DNA from: Knufia peltigerae
Taxonomy: Eukaryota > Ascomycota > Eurotiomycetes > Chaetothyriales > Trichomeriaceae
Direction of reading: 5' to 3'
Assembly (NCBI GenBank): GCA_030247855.1
Contig: JAPDRN010000129.1
Span: 23,532 to 87,531 of the forward strand
DNA: 64,000 nt
Positions 8,600 to 15,926 of the stretch are shown in pieces (the stretch's first letter is position 1; every line of letters begins with the position of its first letter). Made by a program: the position numbers and the translations under genes. The notes below the pieces were generated by a model. It worked only from the letters and a program-made list of their open reading frames with translations. It made no database searches and was not told where the DNA came from.

Positions 8600-9025
8600 A
8601 TGTCCGCACTTCCCGCGCGTTCCCGCCTGGCCCGCTGGGCTCCGCTGCTGGCCGCTTCCGGCCTGGCTGCGGGTGCCGCCGTGGTCCTGCGCCACGTCAA
8701 TCCGTATGTCTCCGGCAACCCGCTGCCGGGCTGCCCGCTGTACGCACTGACCGGCTTTTACTGCCCCGGCTGCGGCAGCACGCGCTGCCTGTATTCACTG
8801 GTCCACTTCGACCTGCCCGGCGCGATGGCGATGAACCCGTTGCTGGTCATCAGCCTGCCCTTCCTGTTCCTGATGCTGCTCAACATGGCTGGCGTGCGCC
8901 CGCGCGTGCTCGACCCGTTGATGCGGGTACTGGCCAGCCCTACGTTCTGGCTGTGGCTGCTGCCCGGCTATGCCGTGCTGCGCAACCTGCCGTGGGCACC
9001 GTTCACCGCGCTGGCTCCGGTGTAG
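8600..9025 (+). CDS. DUF2752 domain-containing membrane protein
   Basis: A 141-aa membrane protein of the DUF2752 family, recognised by CPLYALTGFYCPGCGSTRCL, with paired cysteines in CPGCGSTR, followed by an FDLPGAMAMNPLL segment and two further hydrophobic stretches. It begins 43 bp after the second CD225 gene on the same strand, so co-transcription is likely. The cysteine cluster could bind metal, but no biochemical role is known for the family. Confidence 0.85.
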   Translation: MSALPARSRLARWAPLLAASGLAAGAAVVLRHVNPYVSGNPLPGCPLYALTGFYCPGCGSTRCLYSLVHFDLPGAMAMNPLLVISLPFLFLMLLNMAGVRPRVLDPLMRVLASPTFWLWLLPGYAVLRNLPWAPFTALAPV

Positions 9026-9085
9026 TTTCCCGCCAACGGCGCAGCCCCTCGTGGTTGGTCGCTGGAAGCAGAAGCCGTTGGGGTT

Positions 9086-9189
9086 GGCCGGGCGGGTGGG
9101 CTGCGCAGGGGCCGCTGCAAGTACTTCCATGTAAGCTCGGTCGCGCCATCCATGGCGCTTACGCCCCTGCGCAACCCACCCGCCCGGCC
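9086..9189. repeat. Long hairpin element with 27-bp arms
   Basis: Arms at 9086-9112 and 9163-9189 are inverted copies matching at 26 of 27 positions (GGCCGGGCGGGTGGG... against ...CCCACCCGCCCGGCC). The 50-nt loop contains its own palindrome GCGCCATCCATGGCGC. It lies in the 469-bp gap between the DUF2752 gene and ampE and carries no plausible ORF. Confidence 0.8.
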
Positions 9190-9265
9190 ACGGACAATTT
9201 CCGTGCGCGTCCACCACGGAAAAGAAAGAGAAGATCAAAAGCGGAAGCGGATCGCTTCGCTCTGC

Positions 9266-9313
9266 ATCCACGCATGGCGTGGATCTACCGTGTCGACCAA
9301 GGTCGACACCTAC
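9266..9313 (-). repeat. Two SMAG elements in tandem, both reading on the minus strand
   Basis: The first (9266-9288) is the ATCCACGC subtype. The second (9291-9313) has a GTCGACC/GGTCGAC stem. Both end in CTAC on the plus strand. They sit between the two long hairpins of this spacer. Confidence 0.82.
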
Positions 9314-9330
9314 CAACAGCCGCCGGAATC

Positions 9331-9430
9331 TGCTGGGGGTGGGGCGGTGTGGGGCTGCAGGACCGTTGGCGCCATGGATGGGTTCACGGCGTGTCCTGCA
9401 GCCCCACACCGCCCCGCCCAACCCTCAGCA
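9331..9430. repeat. Second long hairpin element with 22-bp perfect core arms
   Basis: Positions 9341-9362 and 9394-9415 are perfect inverted repeats (GGGGCGGTGTGGGGCTGCAG core). The pairing extends outward with one bulge to TGCTG at 9331 and CAGCA at 9430. The 31-nt loop holds GGCGCCATGGATGGG, related to the loop palindrome of the hairpin at 9086-9189. No gene lies here. Confidence 0.8.
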
Positions 9431-9494
9431 ACCCAGAGCCGCTTTGGCTTTGGCCTCTGCAGGTGCAGGGCGGCAAGCCCTGCAGAAAGAACAA

Positions 9495-10382
9495 CTAGGT
9501 CACCCAGCCCGCGATCACCAGCAGAGCCAGCACTGCCAGCCACAGCAGCAGCATCCGCCACACCAGGCTCATCGCATCGCGCAGGTCCGGCAGCCGCTGC
9601 CACACCGGCAACAGGCCGGCTTCGGTGTAATCGTGGGCATCTTCGCGCAACTCGGCATGGACGCTGGCACGCGCCACCGCGCCCAGGAAACCAATGTCGC
9701 CGGCCAAGCGCTCACCATGCGCCTGGCGCCATGCCTTCCAGGCCGTGTCGAAGTTGCCGACCAGGGCCATCGAGAACGCCATCAACTGGGCAACGGGCCA
9801 TTCAATCCAGCCCAGCAACCGCTGCGCCAGCGCCAGCGGCTCCACCGGCACGCGCGCCCGCATCGGGCTTTCCGCCATCAATGCCAGCAGGCGATAACCG
9901 AGCGCACCCACCGGGCCCAGCAGCAGGAACCAGAACAGCACCGCGAACCAGCGCCGCAGCGCGTTGAGCACGGTCGCCTCGACCAGTGAAGGAACATCCT
10001 CGCGCAGGCTGCCACCGGCTGACTGCAGGTTGCGTACTGCCGCCTGCCGGGTCGGCGCGTCGTCGGCATCGATGATCGCTTCGATGTCGCGGTCCAGGTC
10101 CCGTGGACCCCAGCACCAGGCCAGCACGGCCACGCCCAGCAGCAGCGCCGGCAGGCCGAACAGCACCCCGCGCAGCAGCCAGGCGACCAACGCCATCAGC
10201 AGCAGTGACGGTACGATCGCCAGCGCCACGCCGGCGGCCCCCTGCCAGGCCCGACCACCGTGCGCGTCCAGCCAGCCCAGCCAGCGCCGGAAGCCGTCGA
10301 AACGGCGCAGCGACGCGGCAGCGGCCGGGGCGACATGGCCAAGGGCCAGTGCCACCAACACGGCGACCAGGGTGGTGAACAT
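9495..10382 (-). CDS. ampE: AmpE-like regulatory signalling modulator
   Basis: Inner-membrane protein of 295 aa with membrane segments near both ends and in the middle. It resembles AmpE, the partner of AmpD in beta-lactamase induction and cell-wall recycling in enterobacteria and pseudomonads. Supporting motifs are the acidic cytoplasmic stretch RDIEAIIDADD, the segment RWFAVLFWFLLLGPVGALGYRL cut by polar residues, and WIEWPVAQL. The start at 10382 has GGGAG 8 nt upstream on the minus strand; an ATG at 10403 lacks one. ampD is not adjacent here, so the link to AmpR signalling rests only on family membership. Confidence 0.78.
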   Translation of the reverse strand: MFTTLVAVLVALALGHVAPAAAASLRRFDGFRRWLGWLDAHGGRAWQGAAGVALAIVPSLLLMALVAWLLRGVLFGLPALLLGVAVLAWCWGPRDLDRDIEAIIDADDAPTRQAAVRNLQSAGGSLREDVPSLVEATVLNALRRWFAVLFWFLLLGPVGALGYRLLALMAESPMRARVPVEPLALAQRLLGWIEWPVAQLMAFSMALVGNFDTAWKAWRQAHGERLAGDIGFLGAVARASVHAELREDAHDYTEAGLLPVWQRLPDLRDAMSLVWRMLLLWLAVLALLVIAGWVT

Positions 10383-10476
10383 GGCAGGTCTCCCTACGAG
10401 CAAGCGTTCGGCGTCGCTACCTTACCTGTCGCAGCGTCGCCGTCAGCGGTGAACCATACTGTAACCGGCAGCGTGT

Positions 10477-11409
10477 TCAGGTGGCGGCAATGCTGGCGCC
10501 GCCGGATGCCGGTTGCTGGCGGTACCAATGCTCGATCAGGCTCCGCGAAATGGAGATCGGCGGCGACAGACGAATGCCTTCACCATCGTCCTCGACGTCA
10601 CGCGCAAGGGCCGCTCCAACCTCCTCGGCACTGAACCAGCGCGCGTCTTCCAGCTCGCCATCCACGGTCGGCACATCGTCCTGTGCTTGCGCCCGGAAAC
10701 CGATCATCAATGCACCGGGGAACGGCCAGGGCTGGGAGCCCAGATACTGACAGGCGGTTACCCGTACCTTGCTCTCTTCGTGCACTTCGCGCGCTACGGT
10801 CTGCTCGAAGGTCTCGCCAGGCTCGACAAAGCCGGCCAACACCGAATAGCGGCGCGGCGCCCAGTTGGACTGGCGGCCCAGCAACAGCCGTCCCTGGTTT
10901 TCCACGGCGACGATCACTGCCGGATCGACGCGCGGGTAGTGCTCGGTCGCGCACTGCGGGCAGCGGCCGACGAAGCCACCACGAGCGAACGCCACGGCCG
11001 TGCCGCAGACGCCGCAGAAGCGGGTACGCGATTGCCAGTAGGACATGCCGCGGGCGTAGCTGAAGGCGGTCGCATCGGCCACGGTCCACAGCAGTGCGGC
11101 CTGGCGCAGATCGAGCCGGCGTGGCGCGGTGACGGTCACGCTGGCAGCTTCCACCGAGAACCAGGCCTGCTCACCACGCAGGCCGAGGAAGATCGCGACA
11201 CCGGGCCCGCCACCGACATCAGCGCCGGTCAGCGCCAGCGGCTGGTCGTCATCACCGGTGAAGGCGGTGCCGTCCTGGTCCAGGACAAGAATGCGCGCAT
11301 CGGGCCACAGGCGCGCCAGAGCATCGGCATCTTCGCGCATGGCATCGGCGCGCTCCAACGGTTCACCCACGAAGGCAAAACCGGAAAGCGGCGAAGGAGA
11401 AGTGAGCAT
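10477..11409 (-). CDS. nudC: NAD(+) diphosphatase / RNA NAD-decapping hydrolase NudC
   Basis: Nudix hydrolase of 310 aa that cleaves NADH/NAD+ and removes NAD caps from RNA. A four-cysteine zinc ribbon (CGVCG, then CPQC) precedes the Nudix box, GFVEPGETFEQTVAREVHEE, and the NudC-specific SQPWPFP array follows, which separates NudC from other Nudix enzymes. The start at 11409 (MLTSPSPLSGF) excludes an N-terminal extension that is merely translated SMAG repeat. It is cytoplasmic and not in an operon with the flanking genes. Confidence 0.93.
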   Translation of the reverse strand: MLTSPSPLSGFAFVGEPLERADAMREDADALARLWPDARILVLDQDGTAFTGDDDQPLALTGADVGGGPGVAIFLGLRGEQAWFSVEAASVTVTAPRRLDLRQAALLWTVADATAFSYARGMSYWQSRTRFCGVCGTAVAFARGGFVGRCPQCATEHYPRVDPAVIVAVENQGRLLLGRQSNWAPRRYSVLAGFVEPGETFEQTVAREVHEESKVRVTACQYLGSQPWPFPGALMIGFRAQAQDDVPTVDGELEDARWFSAEEVGAALARDVEDDGEGIRLSPPISISRSLIEHWYRQQPASGGASIAAT

Positions 11410-11488
11410 CCAGCTAGCCTGCCGCCAATCGATGCAGGTGGCAAGCCACAGACTTTGCGGAAACCCGCCTGTGGGTGCAGGAAAAGCC

Positions 11489-11511
11489 ATCCACGCATGG
11501 CGTGGATCTAC
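11489..11511 (-). repeat. SMAG element between nudC and erpA
   Basis: A 23-bp ATCCACGC-subtype palindrome with its GTAG head on the minus strand, in the 141-bp gap between the two genes. Confidence 0.85.
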
Positions 11512-11550
11512 CGAAGGCACCGCGCGGGGCGCATGCCCCACGCCCTGCAA

Positions 11551-11943
11551 TTACATGCTGAAACTGCTGCCGCAGCCGCAGGTGGTCTTGGCGTTCGGAT
11601 TGCGGATCACGAACTGCGCACCGGTCAGGCTCTCGGTGTAATCCACTTCGGCACCCATCAGGTACTGCAGGCTGAGCGGATCGACCAGCAGGGTGACCCC
11701 GCTGGTCTGCACCGCCAGGTCATCGCCGGCACGGTTCTCGTCGAACTCGAACCCATACTGGAAGCCCGAACAGCCACCGCCCTCGATGTACACACGCAAC
11801 GACAGGTCGGGGTTGCCCTCGTCCTGGATCAGTTCCTTGACCTTGGCCGCAGCGGCCTCGGTGAAGTTCAGCGGCCGATCCAGCGACTGGTAGTCGGGCG
11901 CGGCGGCCGGCGTGGCGCCGGGGAGGGAGACGAGCGTGTTCAT
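11551..11943 (-). CDS. erpA: Iron-sulfur cluster insertion protein ErpA (A-type carrier)
   Basis: A 130-aa HesB/IscA-family carrier that delivers Fe-S clusters to target proteins. The three conserved cysteines are present (GGGCSGF, then CGCGSSF at the C-terminus), with the family core LNFTEAAAAKVKELI and GVTLLVDPLSLQYLMGAEVDY. The short N-terminal extension and the final GSSFSM fit ErpA rather than IscA. It follows a bactofilin gene by 31 bp on the same strand, so the two may share a transcript. Confidence 0.93.
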   Translation of the reverse strand: MNTLVSLPGATPAAAPDYQSLDRPLNFTEAAAAKVKELIQDEGNPDLSLRVYIEGGGCSGFQYGFEFDENRAGDDLAVQTSGVTLLVDPLSLQYLMGAEVDYTESLTGAQFVIRNPNAKTTCGCGSSFSM

Positions 11944-11974
11944 GGGCTCAGCATGGGGGCGCAGGCGATGGCTT

Positions 11975-12439
11975 TCAAGCCATCGCCTCGGCCAGCTTGC
12001 GGCGTGCCGCAGTGTCGCCCTTGCCATCAGCGGCGTCCCCGCTTTCCGGGGCTGGCAGGGCCTGCATCGGGGCGCTGGCATGGATCAGCCGGCCGTTCAG
12101 CTGGGCACCCGCGTTCATTTCCACCACCTGGTAGTGAACGTTGCCGTTGACCCGGGCGCTCGGGGTCAGTTCGACCTTCTCGGTGGCATGCACATCGCCG
12201 TCCAGGCGGCCACTGATGACCACCACCTGGGCGCGGATCTCGCCTTCGATCACGCCATGCTCGGCGAGGGTCAGGGTCGCCGCGCTGGCGCCCTCCTGGG
12301 CAATCACCTTGCCGTGGATGCGACCTTCCACGTACAAGCCACCACTGAATTCCACATCGCCACGGATCACCACCTGGTTGCCGATCAGGGCATCCACCAC
12401 CAGTTGGCCATCACGGCTGGATTTGCTGCTTCCGAACAT
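11975..12439 (-). CDS. Bactofilin family polymer-forming protein
   Basis: A 154-aa protein whose centre is the bactofilin beta-helix: repeating hydrophobic strands such as VVIRGDVEFSGGLYVEGRIH, GVIEGEI and GRLDGDVHATEKVEL. Bactofilins polymerise into cytoskeletal filaments at the membrane that affect cell shape or localisation of cell-wall enzymes. The start at 12439 (MFGSSKSSRDGQ) follows the usual short unstructured N-terminus. It lies only 4 bp after the upstream membrane coiled-coil gene and 31 bp before erpA, giving a likely three-gene unit. Confidence 0.9.
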   Translation of the reverse strand: MFGSSKSSRDGQLVVDALIGNQVVIRGDVEFSGGLYVEGRIHGKVIAQEGASAATLTLAEHGVIEGEIRAQVVVISGRLDGDVHATEKVELTPSARVNGNVHYQVVEMNAGAQLNGRLIHASAPMQALPAPESGDAADGKGDTAARRKLAEAMA

Positions 12440-12443
12440 CTGC

Positions 12444-13187
12444 CTACTCCCCTTTGCTGGCCGGTGCGCCGGCCTGTTTCCAGTCGAATACCTGCGTGGT
12501 GCCCCCCGCACCACTCCCCAATGTCACCTTCACCCGTTGCGGGGTGAAGTCAGCCGGCAGCATCACGCTGCCGGTGAGCTGCTGGAAGTACCGGAACGAG
12601 TAATCCTGTCCCGGCACCTTGCTGCGCTGGTGCAGCTCGTCCCAGCTGATGGTGGCCAGCTTGCCGTTCTTTACGCCTTCCACCGTGAAACGCATCTGCC
12701 CCTGGCTGATCGCGCCCCGGTTGAGGTTCTGGGTCAGCACCACGCTGTACTGCCAGGTGCCGGCCGATTCCGGGCTGAATTCAATCGAATGGGTGTTCAG
12801 GCCTTTGCGCTGGCTGGTCGAGCCCACCAGACGCTCGTAGAAGGCGACGTCAGCGCGCAGGCCGGCGATCTCTTCATCGCGCTCGGCCAGTGAAGACTGC
12901 ACCTCATTGTTGGCGGCGCGGCTGATGCGGTCCGACGCTTCCAGCGTCGCCTGCTTCTGCCGCAGTTCGGTCAGCTGGGTCTGCAGCGCATCGGCCCGCT
13001 TCTCGGCAACCTGCACGCGCTGGCCCTGTTCACCGCGCGGCGCGCCCAGCCAGCAGCCCCCCAGCACCGCAAGCACCAGGCTGAGCAGCCAGATGCCCGC
13101 GATCACCAGCAGGCGACGGCGGTCGGCAGGTGGTTGCGGGGCACCGGGAAGGCGGACCTGCACACGCATGGGAGGGCGGTTGTTCAT
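12444..13187 (-). CDS. DUF6776-like membrane-anchored coiled-coil protein
   Basis: A 247-aa protein with one N-terminal membrane segment (about residues 28-50, LLVIAGIWLLSLVLAVLGGC). A heptad-rich coiled coil follows at about 60-115 (KRADALQTQLTELRQKQATL), then a periplasmic beta-rich domain (FRYFQQLTGSVMLPADF). It resembles the DUF6776 family of gammaproteobacteria. It sits directly upstream of the bactofilin gene (4 bp), so a role in envelope organisation together with the bactofilin filament is a reasonable guess, not a demonstrated one. The start at 13187 is chosen over 13205 by the basic run before the membrane segment. Confidence 0.7.
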   Translation of the reverse strand: MNNRPPMRVQVRLPGAPQPPADRRRLLVIAGIWLLSLVLAVLGGCWLGAPRGEQGQRVQVAEKRADALQTQLTELRQKQATLEASDRISRAANNEVQSSLAERDEEIAGLRADVAFYERLVGSTSQRKGLNTHSIEFSPESAGTWQYSVVLTQNLNRGAISQGQMRFTVEGVKNGKLATISWDELHQRSKVPGQDYSFRYFQQLTGSVMLPADFTPQRVKVTLGSGAGGTTQVFDWKQAGAPASKGE

Positions 13188-13365
13188 GGGTAGTCTCCGT
13201 GGCATCGCAATGGCGACGCCAGTACGGCCCCTGGGGCAAACGACGGGCTAGTGTATGACAGGAACGACAGGTTTCCCCGGTGCCGGCCGGCACCGGGCGG
13301 TGGCATTCAGCCACTCCATCGTCGATAGTGTGGCACCCCGCACAGTTCCGCCGCCGGAGCCCGCC

Positions 13366-13983
13366 ATGACCGAAGCCCACCTGTTCGTGATCGGCATCCT
13401 GCTGGCCTGGCTGGCCGGCATCCGTGTCTACCTCACCGTATTCGGCGTCGGCATCGTCGGCCTGCTCGGCTGGGTCGACCTGCCACCCGCACTGCAGGCC
13501 ACCGAGTCGTGGTGGGTGCTGGGCACGTCGGCGGCGCTGGCCGTCGCCGAATTCTTCGCAGACAAGATTCCCGGCGTGGATTCCGCCTGGGACCTTGTGC
13601 AGACCCTGGCGCGCGTACCCGCCGGCGCCTTCCTCGCGGCAGCGACATTGTCGCCCGATGGCGACCTGGGCACCGGTGCACTGGTGGCGGGCGCGGGTGT
13701 TGCACTGGCCAGCCATGGCCTGAAGGCCGGCACCCGCGCCCTGCTCAACACCTCACCGGAACCGGCCAGCAACTGGATCGCCTCGGCGGCCGAAGATACC
13801 GTGGTAATCGGCGGGCTGGCGCTCGCGCTGGCGCATCCATGGATCGCGCTGGTGGTGGTGCTGGCCTGCAGTCTGGCCGGTGCATTGCTGGTCTGGCTGG
13901 TCTGGCGCACATTGTGGAAGAGCGTGCGCTGGCTGGCACGTGGTGGCAGCGACGACGGACAACGGCAACCCGGTACCGGCTGA
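13366..13983 (+). CDS. DUF4126 domain-containing membrane protein
   Basis: A 205-aa multi-spanning membrane protein recognised as DUF4126 by the start HLFVIGILLAWLAGIRVYLT, the internal FFADKIPGVDSAWDLVQT and the glycine/alanine-rich repeats (SHGLKAGTRALLNTSPEPAS). The start at 13366 is in frame 37 codons after a repeat-derived ATG. A hydrophobic C-terminal pair of helices is followed by a basic tail. Divergent from the DUF6776-like gene. Function unknown. Confidence 0.82.
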   Translation: MTEAHLFVIGILLAWLAGIRVYLTVFGVGIVGLLGWVDLPPALQATESWWVLGTSAALAVAEFFADKIPGVDSAWDLVQTLARVPAGAFLAAATLSPDGDLGTGALVAGAGVALASHGLKAGTRALLNTSPEPASNWIASAAEDTVVIGGLALALAHPWIALVVVLACSLAGALLVWLVWRTLWKSVRWLARGGSDDGQRQPGTG

Positions 13984-14027
13984 TCGGCGGGCTTGTCGCA
14001 TAATGGCGGCGAACACCAGGAGCATCG

Positions 14028-15926
14028 ATGGCCGCAAACGAATCCGCCACGGGCCCCCGCCCGGGACGCGCTGAAACCCCTCCGGCCGATCATTGGCAAC
14101 GTTGGGCCGCACCCTTGGCTGCGGCGGCGCCTGCCGAGGCACCGTCGTCAACGACCGTGCAGGTGCCGGCCTCGTCAGCGCCCAGCGACGGTGCCCGACT
14201 GGCTGCTCCGCCGCCCCTGCCCTCCGCCGCAGCACTGCCAGAGGCGGGCAACAGTGACATGGCGCCTGTCGACGCCGACTCGCCCTACCGCGTGCTGATC
14301 GTCGAAGACGACCGTGCCCAGGCGCTGTTCGCACAAAGCGTGCTGCATGGCGCTGGCATGCAGGCGATCGTGCTCGGCGATGCCGATGGCGTGCAGCAGG
14401 CCATCCGCGAACAACGCCCAGACCTGATCCTGATGGATCTGCACCTGCCCGGGCTGGATGGCATGCGGCTGACCGCGATGATCCGCCAGCAGCCCGGCAT
14501 GCAGTTGCTGCCGATCGTATTCCTCAGCGGCGACCCGGACCCGGAGCGCCAGTTCGAAGTGCTCGACTGCGGCGCCGACGATTACCTGAGCAAGCCGATC
14601 CGGCCGCGCCACCTGATCGCCGCGGTAGCCAACCGTATCCGCCGCGCACGCGCGCAGGCCGCGACCCTGTCGGGTGCCAACGGCGCACCGGCGACCAGCA
14701 ACCCGGAAACCGGGCTGCCCACGCGCCACCACGTGCTGCAGCAACTCAACGCAACGCTTGCCCAGCACGAACGCGGTGGCGTGTTCTTCGTCGAAATCTC
14801 CAGCGCGCTGGGCCTGCGCGAGCGCTACGGCTACGCGGCCTTCGAGCGGCTGATGGTGCAGGCCGGGCAACGTCTTGCCGAGGCCGGCCATCCGCATCTG
14901 CTGGCACGCCTGAACGACAACAGCTTCCTGCTGCTTGCCCGCAACACCGATGAGGACAGCCTGGAAGCGATCGCCGGCACCCTGCGCGAGCAGCTGTCCG
15001 CGCGCGCCTTCGTGATCCGCGACGACGAATCGGTGCACCTGCGCGGTGTGGTCGGCTACGCGCCGCTGTCGCCGGGTTTCGACGATGCCAGCAGCGCCTT
15101 GGAAGCGGTCGAACGCACCACCCTGCAGGCGCGCCTGCTCAGCGCCGGCGTGGCGGGCCACGTGCATCGCCAGGTGACCACCGAGCAGGAGCACCTGGCG
15201 TTGCTGGAAGGCCAGCTGGAGCTCGCTTACCAGCCGATCGTCGCCGTCGCCGGCGGCAGCAGCGCGCAGTACCAGCTGCTGCTGCGCCTGCGCCAGGCCG
15301 ATGGCAGCGTGCTGACCGCCGGTCAGGTCATTCCCGCAGCCGAAGCCGCCGGCCGCATCGCCGATCTTGACCAGCAGGTGCTGGAGCATGCGATGGGCCT
15401 GCTCGACCTGTATCGCCATGCCACCCAACCACTGAACCTGTTCGTCTCGCAGTCGCTGCGTACCCTGCAGCGCGATGCCTTCGCTGACTGGCTGCTGGAA
15501 TCGCTGCAGCAACGTCGCCTGCCCGGCAGCGCGCTGGTGATCGACGTGCGCCTGCCCGACGCGCTGATCCACACCGTGCCGTTGCAGCAGTTCTGCCAGC
15601 GCATGGCCAGCGTTGGCGTGCGCTTCTGCCTGAGCCAGTTCGAACCAGGCAGCGAAGCCCTTGCCCTGCTCACCCAGCTGCCGTTGTCGTTCGTGCGCAT
15701 GGCCGCACGCTTCTCCAGCAGCCACTCCAACCCGGATACGCGCGAAGAACTGCGCCGATCGATCGAGCAGGCGCATGCAGCCGGCCTGCTGATCATCGGC
15801 CAGCAGATCGAGGATCCGCAGGCAGCGGCCGCGATGTGGGTCGGCGGTGTCGATTACATCCAGGGCAACATGGTGCAGTCGGCCGGCAGCGACCTGAACT
15901 TCGACTTCCACAACGCGGTGCTCTGA
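14028..15926 (+). CDS. Response regulator with degenerate GGDEF and degenerate EAL domains
   Basis: A 632-aa cytoplasmic signalling protein. After a Pro/Ala-rich tail (1-85) comes an intact receiver domain (VLIVEDD; phosphoacceptor Asp137 in LILMD; Lys in YLSKP). A GGDEF-like fold follows (TGLPTRHHVLQQLN), but LNDNS stands where GGDEF should be. An EAL-like fold (LAYQPIVAV) has QLLLRL in place of the E-x-L motif, and later metal-ligand motifs are not recognisable. Both catalytic activities are probably lost, so the protein may act as a phosphorylation-gated or c-di-GMP-binding effector, as FimX does. Its stop is immediately followed by the GTG start of a hybrid histidine kinase, its likely partner. 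Confidence 0.88.
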   Translation: MAANESATGPRPGRAETPPADHWQRWAAPLAAAAPAEAPSSTTVQVPASSAPSDGARLAAPPPLPSAAALPEAGNSDMAPVDADSPYRVLIVEDDRAQALFAQSVLHGAGMQAIVLGDADGVQQAIREQRPDLILMDLHLPGLDGMRLTAMIRQQPGMQLLPIVFLSGDPDPERQFEVLDCGADDYLSKPIRPRHLIAAVANRIRRARAQAATLSGANGAPATSNPETGLPTRHHVLQQLNATLAQHERGGVFFVEISSALGLRERYGYAAFERLMVQAGQRLAEAGHPHLLARLNDNSFLLLARNTDEDSLEAIAGTLREQLSARAFVIRDDESVHLRGVVGYAPLSPGFDDASSALEAVERTTLQARLLSAGVAGHVHRQVTTEQEHLALLEGQLELAYQPIVAVAGGSSAQYQLLLRLRQADGSVLTAGQVIPAAEAAGRIADLDQQVLEHAMGLLDLYRHATQPLNLFVSQSLRTLQRDAFADWLLESLQQRRLPGSALVIDVRLPDALIHTVPLQQFCQRMASVGVRFCLSQFEPGSEALALLTQLPLSFVRMAARFSSSHSNPDTREELRRSIEQAHAAGLLIIGQQIEDPQAAAAMWVGGVDYIQGNMVQSAGSDLNFDFHNAVL

